A stretch of 64,000 nt of DNA from Larix kaempferi (taxonomy: Eukaryota; Streptophyta; Pinopsida; Pinales; Pinaceae). Position numbers and translations under genes: made by a program. Below the pieces are notes generated by a model that did not search any database, was not told where the DNA came from, and saw only the letters and a program-made list of their open reading frames with translations. The stretch covers positions 124,001 through 188,000 of the forward strand of contig BSBM01001929.1 in NCBI GenBank assembly GCA_027924585.1, written 5' to 3'. Shown in pieces: positions 22,991-34,749 of this stretch (position 1 is the stretch's first letter; each line of letters begins with the position of its first letter).

Positions 22991-23505
22991 ATATGGCATT
23001 CTATGTGGGCTTTGATGATTTCTTATGTGATTTTATGGTTCTTGTTTAAATTAGATGCTTGTGCCATTTATTACTTTAAATGTATGTTATGTCAAAGTAT
23101 TTCATGAAGAATTAAGCGGGAGTTTAATAGCCAGCAATTACTCATGTTTTTTTTATATATGTTTCTATTAATGTTTAGTACATTTGTGTTCGCATAATTA
23201 CTTAGTGTGGATGAAGTTGATAAGGAAAGTTAAATGCTAATCATTTAACTAAATAGTACTAAAGCGATATGATAAGGAGTAGATGATCAATATGAAAAGA
23301 GTTCTAAAGATTCCCTTGAAGTACTCAATCGGCACATGGGTATGTTATGACATTATGTTTCATTTTTGATAATAACTAGTATCAAGAAAGTGTAATCTAG
23401 ACAATTGAGGTCTTTTATGTTATTAAAGTGTGATTCGTTTAATGGCTGGAGGAGCAAAAATTTATTTTCACAAAATAATACTAACATTCATGGAGATGTT
23501 ACATA

Positions 23506-23518
23506 TGGTATCAGAGCC
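23506..23518 (+). other. Element B primer-binding site
   Basis: TGGTATCAGAGCC is complementary to the 3' end of plant initiator Met tRNA including CCA. It starts two bases after the LTR end. Confidence 0.92.
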
Positions 23519-24962
23519 GGAGTTACAACACTCGGGCCTATAGGGGCTCAACATGAGGTAAGGAAGTATAAATTTATTTGTTTTTTTGAATAATAAACTA
23601 ATTGTCATTTTTTTTTTATGCATGGGAGGAATGGACGAGAGTACAATATCCGAGTTAACTTATCATAAAACTGCATGGCAAGGTATGTCATTCCAGTACC
23701 AAACTCGTCGGATTAAAAGACTGTAAGTATACTAGGCATGCTTTCATATCTACTTGGATATCTTGTACTAGGTTACATACTGAAAATGGAAAATTGAACT
23801 ACAAGTACTCTTGAATAATTATAAATGCTGCTAGAACCTTCTCTATATAAATGTTTAGCAAGGAAAGCTTATGATGACACAAGTTGAAAACCTTCAGCTG
23901 GTAAGTAAAAAAAAATGATGATTGGGAAATTGTGTTATGTGGATTCAGGAGATGAATAATTATAAAAAAAAAAAAAATGTGGCTTATGCATTGAATTATG
24001 GACATATACATTCGGTTGAACTAAAAATGTATATATAGATTTGAAAGGACCAATTCTAGATTGAAGGTTTATTGGATTATGCTAATTATCCATTGTCTTC
24101 GTCGAGCATAAGTAAACTAAATGGTGTAGCGAAATGTCATCCTCATTGTGAATGATTAAATGTATAGTTTATAAGTTGAAGGAACTAAATTTCATTAGTT
24201 ACTCAAACATCCGAATGGTGTAATATTGTCTATGACTATGAATCTATCTTCTTTAGATCGATAAAAGAGAAATGCCATTGGATGATACAACTTTCAAGAA
24301 AGAATATTTTGTTAGAATATGGATCACATAGGTACTGAAAGGTGAATATTATAGGGTATAAGACTAAGAGAGTTTGTATAATATCTTTCTCTTCGAATGA
24401 ATAGGGAAAGGTGAAGAAAAGTGTAGAATTTATGATGATAATAATCATGGAAAGTAATATCTAGAGGTACCCTCAATTGTTCAATAATTACAATGCATGT
24501 TTGTTCTCGAAAGGTGATGTTCCTCTTAAATAAAAAATCAAAGGGAAAATAGGTTAGATAAGAATTTCATCAGTATTGTATGGAGATGCATGGTTTTATT
24601 ATTGAAATATTTAAACCATATCGCTATGATAGGATAAGATAGCAAGGCCATACCCTTTCTCATACCAAAATATAATCATTGGAATTTGCTTGCTTTTAAA
24701 TATTAGGAGTCTAACATGTTTGGTTGATTAAATGATGAAGGAAGCAAGAAAGTAGTCGAAGCACTTTCTCGTTTTGAGAATGAATTTAGCATGTTCTTCG
24801 TCTTAATACCTGATGAATATAGTTATGGATTCAATTGACTGAATATTTACGAATTGACGTTATCAATGTTGAATTGAAGGAAATGATTTCTTTATTTCTT
24901 AAAATATGGATATAGGTATGATATATGTCCTCATTCACTGATAGCTATCCAAAGGTAGATCA

Positions 24963-25152
24963 AATAAGAGATTATTAGATGTTATGAATGTCGAAAAGTG
25001 GTAAAAAGGTTATGTACTAACATTGTAGGATTACACCCTGAACGTGATCAAATCCAAAATAAGAGATTATTAGATGTTATGAATGTCGTAAAGGGGTAAA
25101 AAGTTTATATACTAACATTGCAGGATTACACCTTGAACGTGATCAAATCCAA
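24963..25152. repeat. 95-bp tandem duplication in element B
   Basis: Two units start AATAAGAGATTATTAGATGT and end GAACGTGATCAAATCCA, with a few substitutions. They are non-coding. Confidence 0.85.
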
Positions 25153-25685
25153 ATGAATTGCTAATTATCAATTCACCAATTTAAGTAGTTAAGTTAAACA
25201 ACTCAAGGGTGAGTGAAGATTTACTCTTTACATCGTATGTAATGGGTTACAAAATTTTTATGAACCATAAATTAATGGTGGATTTTGTTAAATATGTACT
25301 GACATTGCAGGATGTTGCCAGGATTATGATCGATGGCGTGATCAATGTGGAACATCGACTATGAATCTACTTGTAAAAACAAGTAAGACTAAATAGCTCA
25401 AGATTGAGTAATGTTCTATACTACGTATTATTATAATGTGGCTTACAGGATTTGTGTCAAAGGGTGTACAATCATTAAAATTCATGAATGTAATAAGTAA
25501 ATAGGTGAACCTATTTCCTGTTATTATGTCGAATGTAGTAATGAACAACAAATGCGAACAAAATAGATAATAAATATAATAATATGATCATGGATTTTTG
25601 TAGATCGTTAATATCTATGGGAGTTGTTGAAAGACAAGAGAATTATACATATTATGGATAGAGTATGTCGTGGAAATGGAGGAAT

Positions 25686-25856
25686 TTGCTGTGTGAGCAC
25701 AAATGTGTTAGGCAAATGATTTGCTGTGTGAGCACAAATGTGTTAGGCAAATGATTTGCTGTGTGATCACAATGGTGTTAGGCAAATGATTGTTGTGGGA
25801 GCACAATGGTGTTAGGCAAATGATTGTCGTGTGAGCACATTGGTGTTAGACAAATA
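25686..25856 (+). repeat. Five-unit hairpin array, element B
   Basis: Five units of about 35 bp contain TTG(C/T)TGTG(T/G)GAGCAC, a variable tetranucleotide, and GTGTTAG(G/A)CAA. AGCAC pairs with GTGTT (one G-U pair) around loops AAAT, AAAT, AATG, AATG and ATTG. One unit has ATCAC. TTGC and GCAA can form an outer stem. A three-unit relative is in element A at 41462-41582. Confidence 0.75.
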
Positions 25857-25910
25857 AAGTGGAAAAAATTGATGATCCGGCTCTACTTTGCTAAAGTATC
25901 TATTCCTAGA

Positions 25911-25930
25911 CTCAAGCGAGGAGACTTGAG
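25911..25930 (+). other. Hairpin 1, element B
   Basis: CTCAAG pairs with CTTGAG around CGAGGAGA, and GGGGAATT follows. Element A has two perfect 7-bp versions at 41235-41254 and 41272-41291, in the same context and at a similar distance (about 700-760 bp) from the 3' LTR. Confidence 0.65.
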
Positions 25931-26636
25931 GGGAATTGTGAAAGAGTCTATGATATCAATGGCAAGACCTAGGCACAAAGTTTGACATCTGGAAGACAAG
26001 ACGTTGTTTGATGTCTTTGAGGAGAAAATTTTTGACTAGCAATCAAAAGGGAGAGTAACCTCAAAATATAGCCTGTAAGTCCACACGTAAATTGGTGACA
26101 GATCTTGGGATCTGTGTTTCAGCAGAGGGTTGCTGAAGTCCAAGAACTCAAGGGGAGGTTCGGTGATCAAACGAAAGTGTTGATTGAAAGTTTTTCATCT
26201 TCATGTCGTAAAAATGAAACGCATATTAACAATTTGCCAAGTAACTAGATTGTTGAATGTTATGAATACTTGAGTAGGAAAATTTACTCAAGGTCGTGGA
26301 TGAATGTTGAAACTTTAAAAAGATTACTTATGAAATTCTTTGAAAGATGTGAAAAAGAAAATCATGTATTATGTCTTCTTATGTGATAAAAAGGGCTAGA
26401 AGATATTTCATGATTTGCAAAATGTTGAATTGCAGAAAGGACTTATGTTCTTAGTTGAATTATGAACTCAAGATATGTTGACTAAACAATTTTGTTTGGA
26501 GAGCCTGTTTTGTGGCATAAAAATGCAGGTTGCGATCAATAACAGCTTGCGGAAAAATCGTGAAAGTTTAAATATGATCATAACCGAGATGACAAAAGGA
26601 GAAAAGGTTGTTACAAGAATGAGACGCAAATTGTCG

Positions 26637-26654
26637 AACACCGAGGACGGTGTT
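26637..26654 (+). other. Hairpin 2 next to the polypurine tract, element B
   Basis: AACACC-GAGGAC-GGTGTT forms a perfect 6-bp stem. An added G-C pair would leave loop AGGA. It ends 20 bp before the 3' LTR. The identical hairpin ends 21 bp before the 3' LTR in element A (41931-41948). Confidence 0.75.
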
Positions 26655-26660
26655 ACTCTT

Positions 26661-26673
26661 AAGGGGGAAAGGA
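26661..26673 (+). other. Element B polypurine tract
   Basis: AAGGGGGAAAGGA lies immediately before the 3' LTR start TGTAATATCC. It primes plus-strand cDNA synthesis in such elements. Confidence 0.88.
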
Positions 26674-29600
26674 TGTAATATCCCTCCTTTATGATCTATT
26701 ATTTCTGTAAATGTAATTGAATATTGTACATGTTTCCTGGTGAAGAGCTCAAGGCCAAGGCCCACCAGTAAACTTTGTAACTTAGATGATGACGCATTTA
26801 AAACGAAAGGTGACTGGGTCCTCTGAGGGAAGGGTGAATGACTAAGAATCAATGAGTAGATGACCATAGTATTACGTATCCTATTAAGATATGATGGTGT
26901 TAAGTAGAAGTTCGTCCTAGTAGTATCACTTTGCATCTAACTCAACTACTAAGGCGTACTTCTCAATCATGATAGGCCTAATAAGGGTAATCCAATTTAG
27001 TAAAGATTATAATTATCTTAACTAGACATGAAAGGCCTGAGTGTCATCTATAAAGATCTAAAATACGGGCAAGCCAAGAGAGTCATATTTTAGATATTAT
27101 AATCACCTTATAAAGAAATAGATCATTCTAAAATATTCCCATGTCATATGTATATATATAAAATAATTATATATAGTTATAAAGACACATGATATATATA
27201 GAGAGGTGTATATATATATATAACACGATATACATATATATGTATATATGAGATAATTTTTATATATGAGATGTTTATCGATCATATTAAAGCACTCTTA
27301 TAACTACACAACATAAGTATTATAAATTATATAATAAAAGGACCACGATGAGTAGTATGAACCTTGGACTTATTTTAAAGGGGTAACTTCCTTATACTAG
27401 CAGTTAACTAAATGAATTTTCGAACTTGAGTTGGGGTGGAAACACTCTTACACCTCCCTAGGAACGCCTTATAGATCTCCTCGGGCGATGTCTCCTAGGT
27501 GGAAGATAACACCTAACTCTTTCCTTAAACTGCCATTTGTCTCGGAATGGGAATTTTGTTGCCAATTGTCGCGATTTTGATTTTGGATGACAAGTGTAAA
27601 TCGATTGGAAAAATCGGTTGGGATAGACTACTCGGCGAGGAGAATAAAGAGTTCTACGACCATGCTTTGGCTCTGCGCAGTTAGGGTAAAAGGAAGTCCT
27701 CCATTGTTTTTTTTCCCAGCCATGGCGCAAGGGATTTGGAAATCCCGCATTGGTCTCTGCCCAGCTATGGCGAAAGGAGAAAAGAAATGGAAAGGAAAAG
27801 GAGGGAGCTCAAAAAAGAAGGAAGAAATATCTACGAGAGGGTGTGGAAGAAGTCGAGGGAAAGAGGAAATTGGGACTGCGCCTCTTGGGAAGCCAACTCG
27901 GCGTTAGAAGGAACCCCCATCAAGCCCTGCATTTTCCAACTGAAATCGCTGCTCGGTGTGAGTATCTCTGTTTAGTTGTGTTTGCCTATGTTTTTCTTTT
28001 GGGGAAAACGACTTCTGGAGGAGATGATCGCTTTGGGAGGAGATGAACACCGACCCTGTAGACTGTGGATGAGAGCAAGCAGGTTCTGGCCCGATTATCT
28101 CTATAAGCCGTGGACTCGTGCTCCCGATTGGAAATACCACATCGACAAGATCTTAGTTAAATGGTGCAGCGCGGGAGTTGTATGGATCTGTTTAGTGTAG
28201 GGTCAAAACCCTATTTAGGTTCCTAGTTAAATTGCTGCGCCGAGCCGGGAAAGGAACGATTTCGGAGAAGTATGATCCCTTTATTACGTATGAATATTTA
28301 TATATATTGGACTGGACCCTAAAGCTACAGGTACGTTATTCTGCTTATCTAGCATCAGATCGCAATGATCCTTAGGTTTATATAGCATTATATTTTAGAA
28401 GAACAGTGTGCTTATATCGATAGATAGAATTGCATGCATTTAAAATCGCAGCCTCTTAAACCTTGACTCCTTACATGCATTCGTTGAGATGGAGATCTAC
28501 CTTGAAAGCTTTTGTGTATGAAACTTGTATTTAATTTGTTTTCTCTCTGAATTATGACCGCATGGGATACGATCGGAAAGTGAATATCATCGCAGAAAGG
28601 TTTGTGAATTCTGCGTGAGTCATAACTCCCTATTTTTTTTGAAGTCTTGAAACCTCTATCTTGTTTTTCATTCGTTTAAGGGGCAGCTCCCGAACTAAAT
28701 CTTGTCGATTTATTTTATCCCTTTTCGTATTCCCGAATGCGATTGTTTCTAAATACCTGTCAGGCTTCATGTATTCCGGTTGATCACTGTAAACGCTAAA
28801 GAGTGCCAGGTCAGGGACTGACCTTTGGCTGAGTGTCAGATACACTGCCTTTTTTTTTTTCTAATAAAGGATATATATATATACTATGACTAGGTGGATT
28901 ATTAGATATATATGTATGATCAAAAGATTCCAGTAGATGCAATAGATCTCGGTTTAGAATCAATAAATGTTGGATTTGCTGAGCTTTTTATACCCATTTG
29001 ATGACAGGCTTATCGCTGCATCCAATAGATGCAATTAGTCTCTGCGTAAGTGTATCATTTTACAATTAAAACGCAGAGTATGTAGATTTCCATTTTGAAA
29101 TATACTCGATCTATCCTGAAAATATAGATCTATGTGCTATTGATTTTCATGCTTGTGACCATTCTACCTCCTTGGATAGTAGATCTGGGGTTACAATTAA
29201 AACGCAGAGTGTGTAGATTCCCATTTTGAAATCGGGCTCTTTTCTGTATCCTTTGCTCTTGCTGGTATAGTTCTGTACTATGAAAGTCGTAGAGCTAGGC
29301 CCCTTTTTTTTTTTACTGACTGACTTTGTTCTAGCTTGGTTGAAGTCATGATCTTCTGACTATGCCCATGGCTTGTATTGACACTGTCTACGTTTGCTTT
29401 GGGTCTATTGTTTTAAATACTTGGTATAGATAGTTATGCATATGGTAGTAGGAACAATATCTATTCCGGTGTTAATTCGCATTTTATCCCTGCCCTTGCC
29501 TTGGGAGGATTTTATAATATCTCTGCTTTACAGAAGCGTATCTTAAACGCATTAGAGGATTGGGTATAGATCTTGTATATATATATATACATATATATAT

Positions 29601-30392
29601 CTCGAATCTATAGATCCTAGTCTTTATCTTATAGTATAAACTCTGGGATTCGATGTATTTTGCATGATGATCTCGCTTAGATCATATCATGTTGGAAAAG
29701 AAACGCCGTAGTGACAACCATGGTTAAATATCATTCAGTTCTATAATGTTTGTCTTGATAGGAAAAGGCTTTAGTGCAAACCATTGGTTAACTTACCTTG
29801 ATCTCTGCATTTTGTATTAATAGAATAACTTGAATTATTTCACCAGGGAATAGACTCTTGTTATAAGATCATTGTAAATATTTTTCATTTTTATTTTGAC
29901 CCTAAGGATGGGGTTTAGAGATTTTAGAAAGGAAATGTTGCCACTTCTATGTGGTGGGATGTAACCTCTAGTTGGGGATATTAATAAAAGATGAGATCTC
30001 TTTGGTGGACGTAGCCCGCAGTGCGGGTGAACCATGTATATATGGCATTCTATGTGGGCTTTGATGAATTCTTATGTGATTTTATGGTTCTTGTTTAAAT
30101 TAGATGCTTGTGTCATTTATTACTTTAAATGTATGTTATGTCAAAGTATTTCATGAAGAATTAAGCGGGAGTTTAATAGCCAACAATTACTCATGTTTGT
30201 TTTATATATGTTTCTATTAATGTTTAGTACATTTGTGTTCGCATCATTACTTAGTGTGGATGAAGTTGATAAGGAAAGTTAAATGCTAATCATTTAACTA
30301 AATAGTACTAAAGCGATATGATAAGGAGTAGATGATCAATATGAAAAGAGTTCTAAAGATTCCCTTGAAGTACTGAATCGGCACATGGGTAT
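26674..30392 (+). repeat. Element B 3' LTR, part 1
   Basis: It matches 19613-23340 nearly throughout. It is broken by unit D after CACATGGGTAT. The remaining 160 bp is at 35444-35603. Confidence 0.92.
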
Positions 30393-31287
30393 TGTTAGCA
30401 CTTAGATTTTATTCCGGTTGTAAGAAAATAAGACCTAAGGTAACCTATTTCAAACCAATCTTTAGGTAGAAGAACTAGCCATTTTCTCTACCAGAGAGGG
30501 CTCTCTCAGGATATATATATGAAGGCTAAAATATATAAAGGTTTCCTTAAAACTTCTCAAAAGATATTTTCTGGTCGAAAAGGTAAACAAGAAACATTGG
30601 GCATGGAGTCAAAGCTTTCAGAATGTATAATAAACCAGCAAGAGATTTTCACCATAAAGATTTTCACAGAGGCAAGATAGTAATCATGTTACAGTCAATT
30701 TGATTTTTCAGGCGACATAGAAAGAAGTAAAGACATTCCATTAACAACAGGTATCTATCCAGGATAAATCTATTGTCAACTTTGGAGAATAAAATGGATA
30801 TTTAAATGCAGATAAAATGAGGCATAACCAGTATGAATCTCAAGTTATTTCAAATGTTCATTTAAATATAGAAGAAAAACACCATGGGAGATATAACGAA
30901 GAAGATAACATGCACATATAAGGATAAGGAAAATAACAGACTGCAAGACTGATTAACTCATGAATCTCTGTATCAAAGGATAGGTATCATCACTGTACTG
31001 CCTTTATTTCAAAAATGAACTTCAAAACATACTTGTTTCTCAAAAATTTTCCAACCCTTTCAACAATGACCTCCATTGTCTTTTATACAAAATTTTCGGA
31101 AGAAGCTCCACATAACTGCTTCTTCTAACTAATAATTAAAAATATTTAACTAAAAATAACTGTCTTCGAGTAACCCATAACTGTCTTTCAAATAATATTA
31201 CAAATTTAAAATAACAAGTCTTTTTTGCCACTTGGCAAAACTTTTGGATATCATCATTTTGCCACATGGCAAGAATCTCAAATGCAT
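30393..31287 (-). other. Unit D 3' region
   Basis: About 900 bp lie downstream of the D gene. On the minus strand an AATAAA signal lies at about 31003-31008 (plus-strand TTTATT), a plausible poly(A) signal some 280 nt past the stop. Otherwise it is A/T-rich and non-coding, and it ends with the D terminus. Confidence 0.5.
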
Positions 31288-34200
31288 TTAAGTATGAACA
31301 GAATATCTGGTCTTTCCGTACTTCTCTACATAATTCCACTGGTCAGCCGTGGGTAGGTCATAACTGGTCATTTCTTTCACCAAGACTCGCATCTCGATAT
31401 GACCTGCATAAGAAATAGGAAGAAGGTTTGCGCAAGTTGAAATCAGCATATTTAAAATTTCAAATTCCCCTGACATTTTCTCCATTAGGATTTTTCCTGT
31501 GAGCATGTGATCTATCTGCTGGAATTTTCGGTGATCCATCCTGATATCAAACAGTAATCTTTTATAATCATTCTGAGGAATTAATTCACTATCTTCGTTC
31601 CAGAAAGATGGGAATCCCTTGTTCACTAATTTGTCAAATTGCTTTTTGAACTGGATTACTTCTTTCCTTATTTCTCCTGCTTTGGCCTCGATGTTTTCGA
31701 TATGGGAGTATTTGCCCAAGATCCTTCTGGCCCAAGTGATGACATAAATTCTGTTTGTTATACTCATGGCCGTCAGGTCTGCCTCGGATAAACTGTTTAA
31801 AAATGTGATTGCTCTCTGGGCTATTTCTTTCGGCTTTCTGTTTAGGCTTTCCTTGACTGCCTGGCAACTGTTGAAGGCATCTTTGGCTACTTTTTCCTTA
31901 ACTCTTATATAATCCAGATACGGCCTAAGTTTTTCAACTTCTTTAATGATCTGGTCCCATACCATATGTTTACATCCCTGCATAGCAGCTTGTCCTGTTG
32001 CATGAGCAGCCAATCCTTTATTATTACTGCTCAATTCCTGATTATTTGCCTGCAAGGTTTTTATTTCTTTTTCTTTTGCTTCATTTTCTTCTTTTAATTT
32101 CTGTATTTCTGCCTTCAACAATTTTATTTCATTATCTTTTAAACTTATTTGTGACATTGCCTGTAGAATCCCATCTACACCATTCTTATCTTCTTCTGGG
32201 CCTGCCTGTACTTGCTGCTGACTGTTCTCTGCTAGTTGTTTTCTCACTGTTGCCAACTGTTCTTCCAAAGTGAACCTTTCTTTTTCCCAATAGTCCTTTT
32301 CGTCAGACAGCTTTAACAATTTAGCTGTGACATCATTGACTTCGTTGGATAACTCTTCTTTTTCTTTTTCTAATATAGTCAATTCTGCCCCTTGAATGAG
32401 TACAGCATCTGGGATTTTTAACTTTCGTTTCAATGTTAAAATCATTTCTTCTTTCTCCTGGAGCAGTTTGGTAGCTGCAGCTCCATCTTTATTAGTTAAG
32501 TTCATTTGCAGCTTCTTAATTTGATGTTGTCGAGACTTATTCTCTGCCTTTTCTTGTCTCAACTGATTATTTAATTTGTCTACTGAATTCTTTAGTTTGT
32601 TTGCTCTCAATGTGGCCCCCAAATAGTCTGAGTATATAACCTCTCCAGCTTGTCTATGTAACAAAATTTTGTCAGGGGAATTTATCTTTGACAAATCTAC
32701 ACTCATCTCTGAGATTTTGTCTTTGGTTACAACTGAAAATTTTAAAGAATTTTCTTTGATGTTCCTGCTGGTGAATAAGCTTACTTCACTGTTTGATATA
32801 CTTCTGACCTTTGGAAACAATAGACTTGTTTGTTTCGCAGATTCCTGTTTGTTTTTACTATGTTCATTAAATACGTCCATGAAATTTTTAGGTCTATTTA
32901 CATCATCCCCTACAGGGGTCTCTTCAATTTTGTATTCCCTCACTGTAACCTCTGGTATTTCATTTTCTGTAGCTTCTGCTTCTTCTGAAATGGTTGTCAA
33001 TTCCTGTGATTCATCATTTTTCAATCGTTTTCCTTTTTCTGTCTCTTCATCATCAATGATCATAATGTCCTGTATAGGTCTTTTGGACCCCACTAATGCA
33101 GTATTGATTTCGCTTTCTGTTTCTGCCATTGTTTCTTCCAATGACTCTTCTTTGTCGGACTTGTCTGGGATAATTTCTTCTTTGTATTCGAGCCAGTTGG
33201 CTCTGTCTGCCATCCCTTCAACAGTTTGATGATTCAGAGCCTTAATACGATGCTCAATTATTCTTTTGGATATGATATTCAATGGGTCATATTCCAAGGC
33301 TGCATCTGTCTCAAAATTCATGTCTTTTAACAATTTCTCTATATATACAGCAGCGTTCTTATTCTTTATTGTAAACGGACCTAGTGTGAAAGGGTATTTA
33401 ATGTCCGTTGCTTGTCTGTGGACTAAAAAATTGTTATCTTCTACAATCAATTTCTGTCTTAAAAATTCTAAGGAAAAAATCCTCAAGGTGAGGAATGCTG
33501 GTAGCACATAGGGTTTATGCTTGAATCCATACAATCTGACCACTGTACTATCTTTTGATAAAAACCAGTCTCCTGTAGCATACTCTGTATTCAGTTGCAT
33601 TGATACCTGCATTTCTGGCAATACCCTAGGCAGACTTTTTCCGAAAATCATCTTAAAGATCGTCGAGAGCATGTAATTGATGAAATTGAAAATATTGTTT
33701 TCCAGAGGAGTTGCAAAAACAATCTCTGGGAACTGTAATTCTTCCTGGCTGGATACCATAATCATTTTCATTAAAAATGCTTGAAACCTGAAATGTCTGT
33801 GCGTGGAAAAATTGACCATCTGGTCATGCATCGTTTCGGCTATGAAAGCTTCAAGATTTAGTCGGGGAATTTGACTTTCATCAACTCCCGACTGGACTAT
33901 ACTTATTCTGTACAATAAACTCAATTGAAACTCAGTTATATACAAATCCGAATCTAACCCTAAAACTACGGCCAACAGTGTCAAGACCAACTGGGTATTC
34001 TCATTAAAAAGGTTGATATCTAAAGGGTAAGGGAGTTCAGAAAGGCTAGTTTCTGGTCTGAGACACGTCGACAGAAATACTTCCCTATCACTCTGAGAGG
34101 CATGGTGAAAATTTTCAATAATTGATACCTCAGAAAAAACTTCAGGGTCGAGGGTTTGGGGCAAATCTATTTCTAGGGCTCTAATCACTTCGGCTGGCTC

Positions 34201-34494
34201 AATTTTGCAGATGGCTCTAGTTTTCTGACTGTTTAAAACAACTTTTTCTTCCCGTGAATAGTTTTCAGCACACCAGGAGACGAATTCTGGGAAAACAGGA
34301 AATTGGTCAGGGCAAAAAGCTATCAGAGATGACTGGTGAACTCTATGCGGGTCTATACCCTCTTTTAACAGCTCAGATAACTTCACTTTTACATTGGAGA
34401 CTGGGAACCTAATAAGGGTATCGAAAACGTCTTCATCTCTGTCTTCTAGGGCATCTTTCGACCTAAAAACGTCTATATCTTGTACAGTCTCCAT
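31288..34494 (-). CDS. Unknown 1068-aa helical/coiled-coil protein carried by unit D
   Basis: This is a single intact ORF, ATG at 34494 and TAA at 31288, with no stops or shifts, unlike every other long frame here. The upstream TATA box (34664-34673) supports this start. Residues 1 to about 430 look like a folded helical domain rich in Leu, Phe and Ile. Residues 430-560 are acidic and low in complexity with basic KR clusters near 470 and 490 that could be nuclear signals. About 625-830 is a long coiled coil with Lys/Glu heptads. About 840-1068 is a second helical domain. There is no signal peptide, membrane segment, zinc knuckle, protease, RT, integrase or nuclease motif. The layout would suit a structural, gag-like or element-encoded accessory protein, but this is inference and I do not recognise the family. 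Confidence 0.88.
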   Translation of the reverse strand: METVQDIDVFRSKDALEDRDEDVFDTLIRFPVSNVKVKLSELLKEGIDPHRVHQSSLIAFCPDQFPVFPEFVSWCAENYSREEKVVLNSQKTRAICKIEPAEVIRALEIDLPQTLDPEVFSEVSIIENFHHASQSDREVFLSTCLRPETSLSELPYPLDINLFNENTQLVLTLLAVVLGLDSDLYITEFQLSLLYRISIVQSGVDESQIPRLNLEAFIAETMHDQMVNFSTHRHFRFQAFLMKMIMVSSQEELQFPEIVFATPLENNIFNFINYMLSTIFKMIFGKSLPRVLPEMQVSMQLNTEYATGDWFLSKDSTVVRLYGFKHKPYVLPAFLTLRIFSLEFLRQKLIVEDNNFLVHRQATDIKYPFTLGPFTIKNKNAAVYIEKLLKDMNFETDAALEYDPLNIISKRIIEHRIKALNHQTVEGMADRANWLEYKEEIIPDKSDKEESLEETMAETESEINTALVGSKRPIQDIMIIDDEETEKGKRLKNDESQELTTISEEAEATENEIPEVTVREYKIEETPVGDDVNRPKNFMDVFNEHSKNKQESAKQTSLLFPKVRSISNSEVSLFTSRNIKENSLKFSVVTKDKISEMSVDLSKINSPDKILLHRQAGEVIYSDYLGATLRANKLKNSVDKLNNQLRQEKAENKSRQHQIKKLQMNLTNKDGAAATKLLQEKEEMILTLKRKLKIPDAVLIQGAELTILEKEKEELSNEVNDVTAKLLKLSDEKDYWEKERFTLEEQLATVRKQLAENSQQQVQAGPEEDKNGVDGILQAMSQISLKDNEIKLLKAEIQKLKEENEAKEKEIKTLQANNQELSSNNKGLAAHATGQAAMQGCKHMVWDQIIKEVEKLRPYLDYIRVKEKVAKDAFNSCQAVKESLNRKPKEIAQRAITFLNSLSEADLTAMSITNRIYVITWARRILGKYSHIENIEAKAGEIRKEVIQFKKQFDKLVNKGFPSFWNEDSELIPQNDYKRLLFDIRMDHRKFQQIDHMLTGKILMEKMSGEFEILNMLISTCANLLPISYAGHIEMRVLVKEMTSYDLPTADQWNYVEKYGKTRYSVHT

Positions 34495-34663
34495 CTAAAT
34501 GCTTCTTTTAAACAAATTTCCGTTTAAAGAGAGTGATAGGTCACCAGACCCTACCTGTAAATGCTTGCTTTTCGCCTTCTGTCGCAATCGCCGGCTTCCA
34601 CCAGTCTTCGGAGCTCTCCAGGATAACGACACATACAAAATGCCGTTATGTGGAGCCCTTTCT

Positions 34664-34673
34664 TTTTATATAA
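34664..34673 (-). promoter_or_regulatory. TATA box of the unit D gene
   Basis: The minus strand reads CTTATATAAAAA across this site. It lies about 170 bp upstream of the ATG, giving a predicted 5' leader of about 145 nt starting near 34640. It is about 770 bp from the D end, similar to the U3 lengths of LTRs A and B. Confidence 0.6.
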
Positions 34674-34749
34674 GCCTTTTTAGACTAACCTCCTTGCACC
34701 TTTACGAACGTGGGTCATTTTCAACCATTGATCTTTGAATCATCATTTT

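Larger units (their letters stand above)
19613..23503 (+). repeat. Element B 5' LTR
   Basis: It is 3891 bp with TG...CA ends, matching 26674-30392 plus 35444-35603. TATA box TATAAATA is at 20238-20245. Downstream is a CpG-rich transcribed leader (about 20390-21200) containing short overlapping ORFs that I do not regard as genes. (TA)n runs lie near 20090-20200 and 22517-22550. The conserved GGTGGACGTAG hairpin lies at 22953-22990. The LTR ends at ...GTTACA, two bases before the primer site. Confidence 0.92.
23504..26673 (+). other. Element B internal region (non-coding)
   Basis: These 3170 bases lie between the LTRs. After the primer site it reads CACTCGGGCCTATAGGGGCTCA, close to element A at the same place. 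ORFs are all short and none resembles gag or pol. It holds a 95-bp tandem pair (24963-25152), a five-unit 35-bp hairpin array (25686-25856), a CTCAAG...CTTGAG hairpin (25911-25930), an AACACC...GGTGTT hairpin (26637-26654) and the polypurine tract. Parts are alignable by eye with element A (for example GTTGTTGAAAGACAAGAGAA near 25623 versus CTTGTTGAAAGACAAAAGCT near 41040). Confidence 0.85.

Noticed and set aside
25686-25856. Regular 35-bp repeats resembling a CRISPR array
   Set aside because: Units are directly adjacent without unique spacers, and they lie inside a plant LTR element.
32669-33229. 186-codon plus-strand ORF opposite the D gene
   Set aside because: It is the antisense shadow of the intact 1068-codon gene, with Ser/Leu-rich composition typical of such shadows.
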